The notes below the pieces were generated by a model. That model saw only the letters and a list, made by a program, of their open reading frames with translations. It ran no database searches and was not told where the DNA came from. DNA of 15,707 nt from DATAEG01 sp036258135 (GTDB lineage: Bacteria > Actinomycetota > Actinomycetes > Mycobacteriales > Jatrophihabitantaceae): the NCBI GenBank assembly GCA_036258135.1, contig DATAEG010000095.1:1-15707 (forward strand), given 5' to 3'. Positions 7,509 to 13,425 of this stretch are shown in pieces. Within the stretch, counting starts at the first letter, position 1. Each line of letters starts with the position of its first letter. A program made the position numbers and the translations under genes.

Positions 7509-7789
7509 GTGCCGGAGAGCTGGGTTGGGCGCACCGTCGAGCTCGACGTCGGCGGTGGCTCAGGGCGACACTGGAGGCGCGGGTCAGCGGTCCCGGCGGT
7601 CGGGTGGTGTTCGTGCGTCACGCCCTGCCCGGCGAGCGGGTGCGCGCCCTCGTCACCGACGTTGGCGGCGGCGCCTTCTGCCGCGAGGCCGGCTGGCGGT
7701 TGGCCGACCTCCGTGCCGTGGACGGCTTCCCGATGACCCAGCACGTCGAGTGTGTGGCCTGGCTGCTCCCTGTTGGCACCGCCGACTAG
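7509..7789 (+). pseudogene. Remnant of a TRAM-domain class I SAM RNA methyltransferase (internal deletion plus frameshifts)
   Basis: Three nt after the transporter, GTG 7509 opens VPESWVGRTVELDVGG, the usual start of actinobacterial TRAM/RumA-like methyltransferases (Rv2689c). Homology then moves into two other frames: VAQGD from about 7551, and RVSGPGGRVVFVRHALPGER from about 7580. This implies small indels between about 7545 and 7580. After GGGAFCR near 7682 the sequence jumps to GWRLADLRAVDGFPMTQHVE, which is the extreme C-terminus of the family. The middle, about 300 residues with the SAM-binding loops and catalytic Cys, is absent. What remains is about 90 codons ending at TAG 7787. It cannot be an active methyltransferase. 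The downstream gene's promoter uses this stop codon. Confidence 0.82.
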
Positions 7790-7792
7790 CCT
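7787..7792 (+). promoter_or_regulatory. -10 hexamer for the NTF2-like gene (leaderless)
   Basis: TAGCCT begins with the stop codon of the methyltransferase remnant and ends 8 nt before the GTG at 7801. No good -35 is visible. Confidence 0.42.
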
Positions 7793-7800
7793 CTGCCGCT

Positions 7801-8214
7801 GTGGACATAGCTGATGCCGCCCGACAATGGGCGCAGGTGTGGCAACGGGCATGGCCGGCACAGGACGGCGAGGCCATCATGTCGTTGTATGCGGACACGG
7901 CCGTGTACCGAGCTTTGGCGTTCCGCGAACCGGACCTCGGCCTCGAAGGCGTGCGCGACTACCTGAGGCGCAACTTCACCGCGGAGCACGATGTCGAGTG
8001 CTGGTTCGGAGCGCCGGTGGCGCACGGGAACCGGGCGGCCGTCGAATGGTGGGCCAGCTGGGAGGAGGACGGCGCGCCGATCACGATGGCCGGGACGACC
8101 TTGCTCACGTTCGACCCCGATGGTCAGGTCGTCGACCATCGCGACTACTGGAACCAGCAGGACGGCCGCCGGGCACCGTACGACGGCTGGGCCTCGATCG
8201 GGTCAAGCCGCTGA
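7801..8214 (+). CDS. NTF2-like / SnoaL-like fold protein
   Basis: 137 aa from the GTG at 7801. The pattern is that of the NTF2-like cone fold. Helices come first (AARQWAQVWQRAWPAQDGEA), then MSLYADTAVYRALAFREPD where the conserved Asp and surrounding aromatics sit, then helix GLEGVRDYLRRNF. The C-terminal strands include RAAVEWWASWEEDGAPITMA, TLLTFDPDGQVVDHRDYWN. Members serve as small-molecule isomerases, cyclases, ester hydrolases or mere ligand-binding proteins, so no substrate can be assigned. It follows the degenerate methyltransferase and has its own -10-like hexamer. Its 3' end faces the convergent hypothetical gene across 19 bp. Confidence 0.85.
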   Translation: MDIADAARQWAQVWQRAWPAQDGEAIMSLYADTAVYRALAFREPDLGLEGVRDYLRRNFTAEHDVECWFGAPVAHGNRAAVEWWASWEEDGAPITMAGTTLLTFDPDGQVVDHRDYWNQQDGRRAPYDGWASIGSSR

Positions 8215-8233
8215 ACCGTGCCGACGTTACGGC

Positions 8234-8572
8234 CTAGGCCTCCGGGGCGATCGCCTGCGTGACCAGCCGGAAGATCGAGTCGTACTCCTCGGCTGGGCGG
8301 CGGCACGTTTCGTCCAGCAGCTGCAACGCCTGCAGTTCATCGTCACTGTAGGGATGGTCCGGCAGCCGCTTCGCGGTCAGCCAGTTCTTCAACGTCTGGC
8401 ACGACGAGTCGGCGGCGATGGCCTGGATCTCCTGCGGCGACACGCCGAAGACGGTCAGGCCGGCGATCACGTCCCGGGCGTGGCCGGCGTCGGGTACGAA
8501 CTCCCAGCCCGAAAGGGCTTTGGTGAGCAGGTTCGACGCGTAGTACAGCTCGCCCTCGAGGTCGGCGCTCAT
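8234..8572 (-). CDS. Hypothetical helical protein, 112 aa
   Basis: I do not recognise this protein. From ATG 8572 it reads MSADLEGELYYASNLLTKAL and is helical throughout, without membrane segments or a signal peptide, with conserved-looking aromatic and acidic patches (DDELQALQLLDETCRR, EEYDSIFRLVTQAI). Two Cys residues are present but no metal motif. A TTG at 8608 would add 12 residues; the ATG gives the more natural start, although no clear ribosome-binding site precedes it. Coding is supported by the even helical composition and by its neat fit between the convergent NTF2-like gene and the dxs promoter region. A regulator or toxin-antitoxin role cannot be supported from sequence. Confidence 0.65.
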   Translation of the reverse strand: MSADLEGELYYASNLLTKALSGWEFVPDAGHARDVIAGLTVFGVSPQEIQAIAADSSCQTLKNWLTAKRLPDHPYSDDELQALQLLDETCRRPAEEYDSIFRLVTQAIAPEA

Positions 8573-8618
8573 ATCTGAAAGTGTCGACTTCTGTCGAATT
8601 GCAGGCAAGACAGCGTCC

Positions 8619-8675
8619 AGATCACCCCACGAAACCGCTCCGCACAGAACGCTCCGCGCTTTCGCGTGGACCCCG
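8619..8675 (+). repeat. 57-bp palindromic repeat, copy A (intergenic)
   Basis: It matches 14469-14525 at 53 of 57 positions in the same orientation, with differences at 8635, 8654, 8659 and 8667. Imperfect inverted arms 8625-8638 and 8656-8669 pair at 11 of 14 positions; three of the four differences fall in the stem and weaken it relative to copy B. It sits in the 156-bp gap between the hypothetical gene and dxs and ends 53 nt before the dxs start. Confidence 0.85.
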
Positions 8676-8715
8676 ATCCGTGGTCATGTTGATGTGCACC
8701 GATGAGCCGGACCCG

Positions 8716-8721
8716 TATCCT
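8716..8721 (+). promoter_or_regulatory. -10 hexamer for dxs (leaderless)
   Basis: TATCCT lies 7 nt before the GTG at 8729. This spacing decides the dxs start in favour of 8729 over ATG 8702, because the hexamer would otherwise be inside the gene. TGTGCA at 8693-8698 is a weak -35 with a 17-nt spacer. Confidence 0.5.
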
Positions 8722-8728
8722 CGCAGTC

Positions 8729-10654
8729 GTGACCTCAGTGCTGAGCCGCGTCCACGGCCCGGACGATCTGCGGTCGCTCACCCACGAGGAGCGGGTCGTC
8801 CTGTGCGCGGAGCTGCGCGACCTGCTGGTCACCCAGGTCTCACGCACCGGCGGACACCTCGGCCCGAACCTCGGTGTGGTAGAGCTGACCGTGGCCCTGC
8901 ATCTGGTGTTCGACTCGCCCAGCGAGCCGATCCTGTGGGATGTCGGCCACCAGGCCTACGTCCACAAGATCCTCACCGGCCGTGCCGAGCGGATGTCTAC
9001 GCTGCGTCAGGCCGGTGGCCTCTCCGGCTATCCGAGCCGCGCGGAGAGCCCGCACGACTGGATCGAGAACTCCCACGCTTCCACGGCGCTGTCCTACGCG
9101 GACGGCATGGCCAAGGCCTTCGCGGTGCGCGGCGAGCGCCGTCCGGTGGTGGCCGTGGTCGGCGACGGGGCGCTCACCGGAGGGATGTGCTGGGAGGCGT
9201 TGAACAACATCGCCGACGCCAACCGTCCGGTCGTCATCGTCGTCAACGACAACGGGCGGTCCTACTCGCCGACCATCGGCGCCTTCGCCAACTACCTGGC
9301 CCGGCTGCGGCTCAAGCCCGGCTACGAGCGGATGCTGCGGACGGTGCGTGACGCGCTCGAGCGCACTCCGCTGGTCGGTCCGCCGCTCTATGGCGCGTTG
9401 CACGGCGTCAAGCGCGGCGTGAAGGACCTCGTCGCGCCGCAGGGGATGTTCGAGGACCTCGGCCTGAAGTACCTAGGCCCCGTGGACGGTCATGACATCG
9501 ACGCCGTGGAGAAGGCGCTGCGGTTGGGCAAGGGCTTCGACGGCCCGGTGGCCGTACACGTCGTCACCCGCAAGGGCTACGGCTACGCACCCGCCGAGAA
9601 CGACGAGGTCGACCAGATGCACCAGAGCACCGGGTTCGACCCCGCCACCGGTCGGGCGCCGGCCTCGTCGACGCGCCGCTGGACCGCCGTGTTCTCCGAC
9701 GAGATCGTGCGCATCGGCGAGGAGCGTGACGACGTAGTCGCCGTGACCGCGGCCATGTGCGAGCCGACCGGACTGGGTCCGTTCGCGCGCCGGTTTCCAA
9801 ACCGCTACTTCGACGTGGGCATCGCCGAACAGCACGCCGTCACCTCGGCCGCGGGTCTGGCGATGGGCGGGCTCCATCCAGTCGTCGCCGTGTACGCGAC
9901 GTTCCTTAACCGGGCCTTCGACCAACTGCTGCTCGACGTGGCCCTGCACCGGCTCCCGGTCACGCTCGTCCTGGACCGCGCCGGGATCACCGGCGAGGAC
10001 GGCCCCAGCCACAACGGGATTTGGGACCTGGCGCTGGCGGGTGTCGTCCCCGGGCTGCGGGTGGCCGCGCCGCGTGACGAGCCCACCCTGCGTGCCCTGC
10101 TGCGCGAAGCGGTGGACTGGGTCGACGGGCCTACCGTCGTCCGCTTCCCCAAGACGCCGCTCCATGAGGATGTGCCTGCGATCCGCTCCTCCGGCGGCGT
10201 GGACGTGCTGGCCGAGCCATCCGCCGACTCCGACGTCGACTTGCTCATGGTGTCGGTGGGAGCGATGGCCACCGACGCCCTCAACGCCGTCCAGCGGGTG
10301 GCCGCAGCGGGGTTCACCGTGCGCTTGGTGGACCCGCGGTGGGTGAACCCGGTCTCGCCGGACTTGATCGTGCTGGCCCGGCAGGCGCGGCTGGTGGTGA
10401 GTGTGGAGGACGGTGTTGCCGTTGGCGGCGTCGGCGCACGGCTGTCCCAGGCGCTGCGCGCGGCCGGCTGCGACGTGCCGATCCGCGAGGTCGGTGCGCC
10501 GACCCGGTTCCTGGACCACGGCAAAGTTCCCGAGGTCAAGGCCGCGATCGGCCTGACCGCACCCGATCTGGGACGGCGCATGGTGGAGTGGACCGCCGAG
10601 CTCAACAGTCCCATCGAGGTCGGCGCCGACCTCTCCGACGAGCGCCTGGACTGA
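8729..10654 (+). CDS. dxs: 1-deoxy-D-xylulose-5-phosphate synthase
   Basis: Condenses pyruvate and glyceraldehyde 3-phosphate to DXP with loss of CO2, the first and flux-controlling step of the MEP isoprenoid pathway; cytosolic, thiamine-diphosphate and Mg2+ dependent. At 641 aa it has normal length. Visible landmarks are GGHLGPNLGVVEL with the catalytic-region His43, DVGHQAYVHKILTGR, the ThDP motif from GDGALTGG at 145 to N173, DVGIAEQHA with the catalytic Glu367, YATFLNRAFDQ, DRAGITGEDGPSHNG, and the C-terminal transketolase domain from about residue 490. The GTG at 8729 gives the family start (VLSRVHGPDDL) and follows a -10 hexamer; ATG 8702 would add nine residues. The 57-bp repeat copy A lies upstream. 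It converges with the GH1 remnant, with one base between the stops. Confidence 0.98.
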   Translation: MTSVLSRVHGPDDLRSLTHEERVVLCAELRDLLVTQVSRTGGHLGPNLGVVELTVALHLVFDSPSEPILWDVGHQAYVHKILTGRAERMSTLRQAGGLSGYPSRAESPHDWIENSHASTALSYADGMAKAFAVRGERRPVVAVVGDGALTGGMCWEALNNIADANRPVVIVVNDNGRSYSPTIGAFANYLARLRLKPGYERMLRTVRDALERTPLVGPPLYGALHGVKRGVKDLVAPQGMFEDLGLKYLGPVDGHDIDAVEKALRLGKGFDGPVAVHVVTRKGYGYAPAENDEVDQMHQSTGFDPATGRAPASSTRRWTAVFSDEIVRIGEERDDVVAVTAAMCEPTGLGPFARRFPNRYFDVGIAEQHAVTSAAGLAMGGLHPVVAVYATFLNRAFDQLLLDVALHRLPVTLVLDRAGITGEDGPSHNGIWDLALAGVVPGLRVAAPRDEPTLRALLREAVDWVDGPTVVRFPKTPLHEDVPAIRSSGGVDVLAEPSADSDVDLLMVSVGAMATDALNAVQRVAAAGFTVRLVDPRWVNPVSPDLIVLARQARLVVSVEDGVAVGGVGARLSQALRAAGCDVPIREVGAPTRFLDHGKVPEVKAAIGLTAPDLGRRMVEWTAELNSPIEVGADLSDERLD

Positions 10655-10655
10655 C

Positions 10656-10883
10656 TCAGACAAGCGCGTTGGCGCGGGCCGCCTCCCGAAACCACTCGGC
10701 GCTCAGCTTGGGGGTGCGCTCGAGGGTGTCGAAGTCCACGTAGAACAGGCCGGACCGGGTGCCGTAGCCGTCGACCCACTCGAAGTTGTCTTGCGCGCTC
10801 CAATGGAAGTACCCGTCCACCAGGACGCCCTCAGACGTCGCCCGCTGCAGTTGGGCCAGGTAGGAACGCAGGAACCTCTGTTT
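10656..10883 (-). pseudogene. C-terminal remnant of a GH1 family beta-glucosidase
   Basis: The minus-strand frame ending at 10656 reads FLRSYLAQLQRATSEGVLVD, GYFHWSAQDNFEWVDGYGTR and SGLFYVDFDTLERTPKLSAE before a natural stop. This is the end of family 1 glycosidases, including the NFEW motif whose Glu and Trp bind the sugar. About 75 of a usual 440-480 residues remain. The acid/base (NEP) and nucleophile (TENG) regions are missing. Homology starts 7 nt after the stop of the upstream 108-aa gene, so the break lies at or near that junction. No ATG or GTG precedes the homologous part except within the neighbouring gene's other frame, although a TTG (LKQRF) exists. It is most likely a dead fragment. 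Confidence 0.8.
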
Positions 10884-10890
10884 CAAACGG

Positions 10891-11217
10891 CTATACCCGC
10901 ACCTCGAGAGACGGCAGCCCGAGCTGGAGCGCGACCTGGTTGACCAGAGCGGCGTCGTCGCGCAGCCCCATCGGGTCGAGGTCGGACGTGGCATCCCGGT
11001 TGAGCGCGAAGTAGTCGACGGCTCCGCGAACCGACTCCCGCGCCGAGTCGTCGAGATCCTCGGCGGCCTCGAGCAGCGAGAGCAGCGAGTCGGCGATCCG
11101 CGCGGCTAGGCCGAGGTCGACGGCGGTGTTGTCCAAAGCCTCGTAGGCCAGCTCACGCAGGTGGGCCGCGACCTTCTGGCGCGGGTCTCGAAACGCGTGG
11201 GCAGGCGGCTCGCTCAT
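10891..11217 (-). CDS. Hypothetical small helical protein (possible YkvA/DUF1232-like)
   Basis: 108 aa from ATG 11217, whose first bases overlap the RNase D stop (ATGA), so it is translationally coupled to RNase D. The N-terminal 70 residues form helices (PRQKVAAHLRELAYEALDNT, ARIADSLLSLLEAAEDLDDS). The segment DYFALNRDATSDLDPMGLRD followed by DAALVNQVALQLG recalls the Asp-Pro...LDDA pattern of YkvA/DUF1232 proteins, but the resemblance is weak and lacks a membrane helix. Function is unknown. The upstream extension of the frame to 11301 lies inside the RNase D gene and is not needed. Confidence 0.78.
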   Translation of the reverse strand: MSEPPAHAFRDPRQKVAAHLRELAYEALDNTAVDLGLAARIADSLLSLLEAAEDLDDSARESVRGAVDYFALNRDATSDLDPMGLRDDAALVNQVALQLGLPSLEVRV

Positions 11218-12524
11218 CTGGGCACCATATCCGGGGCACCTGTGGCCGCCGCCCGCGTGAGCGCGGCACTGACCGGGGCGGCGCAGAGCTCGATCTGCCA
11301 CGGTCGGGCACCGAGCGCGGCCATGGCGGCGGCCACCTCATCGGGATTGGCCGGCGGGGGTGACCAGGCCAACCGGCGCACGATCTCGCCGGCCAGCAGG
11401 TTCTGCGACTGCACCGAGTACGTTTCCGACAGTTCGGCGACCGTAGCGCGGATGCTGGCCAGACGCTCGGCGGCGTCCGGCTCCCGTTCCCGCCACCGTG
11501 CCGTCGGTGGGTACCCCTCGCCGTCGCCGTGCCCACTCGGCATCGGCAGCTCGGCCTCCGGCAGGCTGCGGGCATGCGCCAGTGCGGCGAACCAGCGCGC
11601 CGCGTGACGGCGCTGCCGTGGGCCACGGAACACCGGCAGTCGGACCAGGTCCGCGGCGGTGGCCGGGTTGGCGCGGACCGCTGCCACCATCGCCGAGTCG
11701 GGCAGGATCCGGCCGGGGGCCACGTCCCGGGCGGCGGCCAGCTCGTCGCGGGCCCGCCACAGCGCCCGGACGCCAGCCAGCTGGCGCCGTGAGCGGGCCA
11801 TGTGGATGCCGGACGTGCGTCGCCACGGGTCGGTCCGGGCGGGGTTCGGCGGCGCAGCCAGCTCGGCGGCGAACTCTTGTCGCGCCCACTCCGTCTTTCC
11901 GTCGCGTTCCAGCCGCGCCGCGACGGCGTCCCGCAGGGGGAGCAGGAACTCGACGTCGAGGGCGGCGTAGACGAGCCACTCCGCAGGCAAGGGCCGAGTG
12001 CTCCAGTCCGCGGCCGAGTGGCCCTTTTCCAGTGTGACGCCGCAAAACGTCTCGAGCATCGTCACCAGGCTGACCCGCTCCATGCCCAGCAGCCGCCCGG
12101 CCAGCTCCGTGTCGAAGAGCCGCGCGGGCCGCAGATGCAGCTCACGCAGGCAGGGCAGGTCCTGGCTGGCCGCGTGCAACACCCACTCCAGCCCACCCAG
12201 CGCCCGCTGCACCGCGTCGAGCTCGCCGACCTCGATCGGGTCAATGAGCACGGTTGGCACGCCCGCCCGGCGCAGTTGGACGAGGTACGCGCGTTGGCTG
12301 TAGCGGTATCCCGAGGCCCGCTCGGCGTCCGCAGCCACCGGCCCGGTGCCCGCTGCCAGCCGTTCCGTGGCCGCATCGATCTCCGCGGCCGTTCGTACCG
12401 GGCCCAGCCAGGGCTCGGCAGGCACGCTGATGAGCGTCGCCGGAGGTGCGGCGTGCGCGCCCAGCGCGACGCCGGCTGCTTTCCCGTCCTCGCCGGAAGG
12501 CGAGGCTTCATGGTGCACGGTCAC
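11214..12524 (-). CDS. Ribonuclease D-like 3'-5' exoribonuclease with HRDC domain
   Basis: 436 aa. A DEDD-type exonuclease domain comes first. Exo I is DAERASGYRYSQRAYLVQL (D66 and E68 bind metal), Exo II is LHAASQDLPCL, and Exo III is LVYAALDVEFL with the YxxxD signature, so it is a DEDDy enzyme. An HRDC domain follows (about residues 230-300, from RSRRQLAGVRALWRARDELA), and then a second helical HRDC-like region to the C-terminus. RNase D trims 3' ends of tRNA and other small RNAs in the cytosol. It corresponds to Rv2681. It starts 21 nt after DUF3000 and overlaps the next gene by 4 nt (ATGA). The start is uncertain: GTG 12524 is given, but GTG 12518 lies 6 nt after a TACGGT -10-like hexamer. 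Confidence 0.94.
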   Translation of the reverse strand: MTVHHEASPSGEDGKAAGVALGAHAAPPATLISVPAEPWLGPVRTAAEIDAATERLAAGTGPVAADAERASGYRYSQRAYLVQLRRAGVPTVLIDPIEVGELDAVQRALGGLEWVLHAASQDLPCLRELHLRPARLFDTELAGRLLGMERVSLVTMLETFCGVTLEKGHSAADWSTRPLPAEWLVYAALDVEFLLPLRDAVAARLERDGKTEWARQEFAAELAAPPNPARTDPWRRTSGIHMARSRRQLAGVRALWRARDELAAARDVAPGRILPDSAMVAAVRANPATAADLVRLPVFRGPRQRRHAARWFAALAHARSLPEAELPMPSGHGDGEGYPPTARWREREPDAAERLASIRATVAELSETYSVQSQNLLAGEIVRRLAWSPPPANPDEVAAAMAALGARPWQIELCAAPVSAALTRAAATGAPDMVPR

Positions 12525-12530
12525 ACCGTA
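12525..12530 (-). promoter_or_regulatory. Possible internal -10 hexamer for RNase D
   Basis: Read on the minus strand this is TACGGT, which ends 6 nt before GTG 12518, the leaderless spacing. A near-consensus TTGACC (minus strand, 12559-12554) is 23 nt upstream, too far for a standard pair. If real it lets RNase D be transcribed apart from DUF3000. Confidence 0.3.
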
Positions 12531-12545
12531 TGCGACGCTCCCATG

Positions 12546-13130
12546 TCAGCGGCGGTCAAGGAGGGTGACGCCCTCCGGTGGCAAGCCGGCGGCGATGGCG
12601 AGCATGTCGACGAACGCCAGCAGGTGTAGGCGCAGGTCGGACTCCAGCGGCGTCCACGATCCGCGCAGCTCCAACGCCGTCGTGGTGGCGGGACCGTGCA
12701 CGTCGCCGAAGCGGGTGGACGTCGTCTGGGTCACCGTGCCGCCGACCGCGGTGTATCGGGCGCCCCGCTCGTCGAGGGAGTCGGTGAGCCAACTCCAGCC
12801 GACCTGGGGCAGCAGCGGATCCCCGGCCATGTCGGCGCTGAGTTCGGCTGAGGCGTAGCCGACCAGGCGCAGCTCGCCGTCCCAGGCCTCGAAGCCGGCC
12901 GGGTCGTGCAGGAGGACCAGCCGTCCGGTGGCACCGTCGCGATCGTCGCCGCGGAGCGGGGTGACGTCCACGCTGAGCGCGTAGCTGTACGGGGCCAGCC
13001 GTTGCGGCGGTCGGATCGACTCGACGGTGGCCTCGCTGCGCACCCGCACCGACTCGAGCGACTCGACGGCACGCCGGAAGGCGGCCGGGTCCGCGGACCG
13101 GTCGCTCGTCGGCTCCGTATAGGTCGTCAC
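12546..13130 (-). CDS. DUF3000 family protein
   Basis: 194 aa from GTG 13130. The family core is clear: FRRAVESLESVRVRSEATVE, then IRPPQRLAPYSYALSVDVTP, then a mid-domain with GRLVLLHDPAGFEAWDGELR and the C-terminal DLRLHLLAFVDMLAIAAGLP. It corresponds to Rv2680 and is found next to RNase D and hemE in actinobacteria. No biochemical function is known to me. It begins 7 nt after the stop of the zinc-ribbon gene with no clear ribosome-binding site, so it probably depends on translation of that gene. The longer upstream extension of this frame runs through hemE on the other strand and is spurious. Confidence 0.93.
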   Translation of the reverse strand: MTTYTEPTSDRSADPAAFRRAVESLESVRVRSEATVESIRPPQRLAPYSYALSVDVTPLRGDDRDGATGRLVLLHDPAGFEAWDGELRLVGYASAELSADMAGDPLLPQVGWSWLTDSLDERGARYTAVGGTVTQTTSTRFGDVHGPATTTALELRGSWTPLESDLRLHLLAFVDMLAIAAGLPPEGVTLLDRR

Positions 13131-13137
13131 CGGCGGC

Positions 13138-13344
13138 TCAGGCGGCGGAGCGTCGGACGGAGCTCGCGACCGCGGGGAGCTTTTCGTGGGGTGAGAGCAC
13201 CATCGGGTCGCGAACCAGAGCAGTCCCACACTGGGTGCAGGCCCGGTCGGGGCATTCGCCCGGGCTGTGCCCGTCCGCGCACGGCGGCACGTCCACCGCG
13301 ACGACGACTCCGCACGTCGGGCAGGGCAGGAACTCGACCTCCAT
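13138..13344 (-). CDS. Small zinc-ribbon-like protein, 68 aa
   Basis: From ATG 13344, with a strong GGAGGG ribosome-binding site 5 nt upstream. Cys residues at 8, 11, 22, 31, 36 and 39 (CPTC, PPCADGH with His26, CPDRAC and TQC) are enough for one or two zinc sites. The ribbon ends near residue 45. The tail DPMVLSPHEKLPAVASSV includes, at codons 51-55, a 14-bp perfect match to the 57-bp repeat. The gene is divergent from hemE (81 bp between starts) and leads the DUF3000/RNase D run. I do not recognise a named family; a protein- or nucleic-acid-binding ribbon is an inference. Confidence 0.75.
   Translation of the reverse strand: MEVEFLPCPTCGVVVAVDVPPCADGHSPGECPDRACTQCGTALVRDPMVLSPHEKLPAVASSVRRSAA
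13181..13194 (-). repeat. 14-bp match to the left arm of the 57-bp repeat
   Basis: On the minus strand it reads TCACCCCACGAAAA, identical to 14472-14485 in copy B and read in the same codon phase (Ser-Pro-His-Glu). Similarity ends directly after it. It could be a truncated third copy or chance. Confidence 0.35.
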
Positions 13345-13425
13345 GTCGCCCTCCGATTCGATCGGCCGTTCGTTCGTACCGTGCCACCTGCTGCCGACGG
13401 TGTCGCGGAGGCTCGCCGTGCCATC

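Noticed and set aside
8231..8240. 10-bp perfect palindrome GGCCTAGGCC between convergent genes
   Set aside because: It has no loop and no T-run, it contains the stop codon of the 112-aa gene, and palindromes of this size are expected by chance at this base composition.
8702..8728. ATG 8702 as the dxs start
   Set aside because: It adds nine residues not typical of the family and would place the TATCCT hexamer inside the gene. GTG 8729 fits both the family start and the promoter spacing.
9473..10663. 396-codon minus-strand frame inside dxs
   Set aside because: It is complementary to the dxs coding sequence, which keeps every family motif, and its translation has low-complexity Gly/His/Arg composition.
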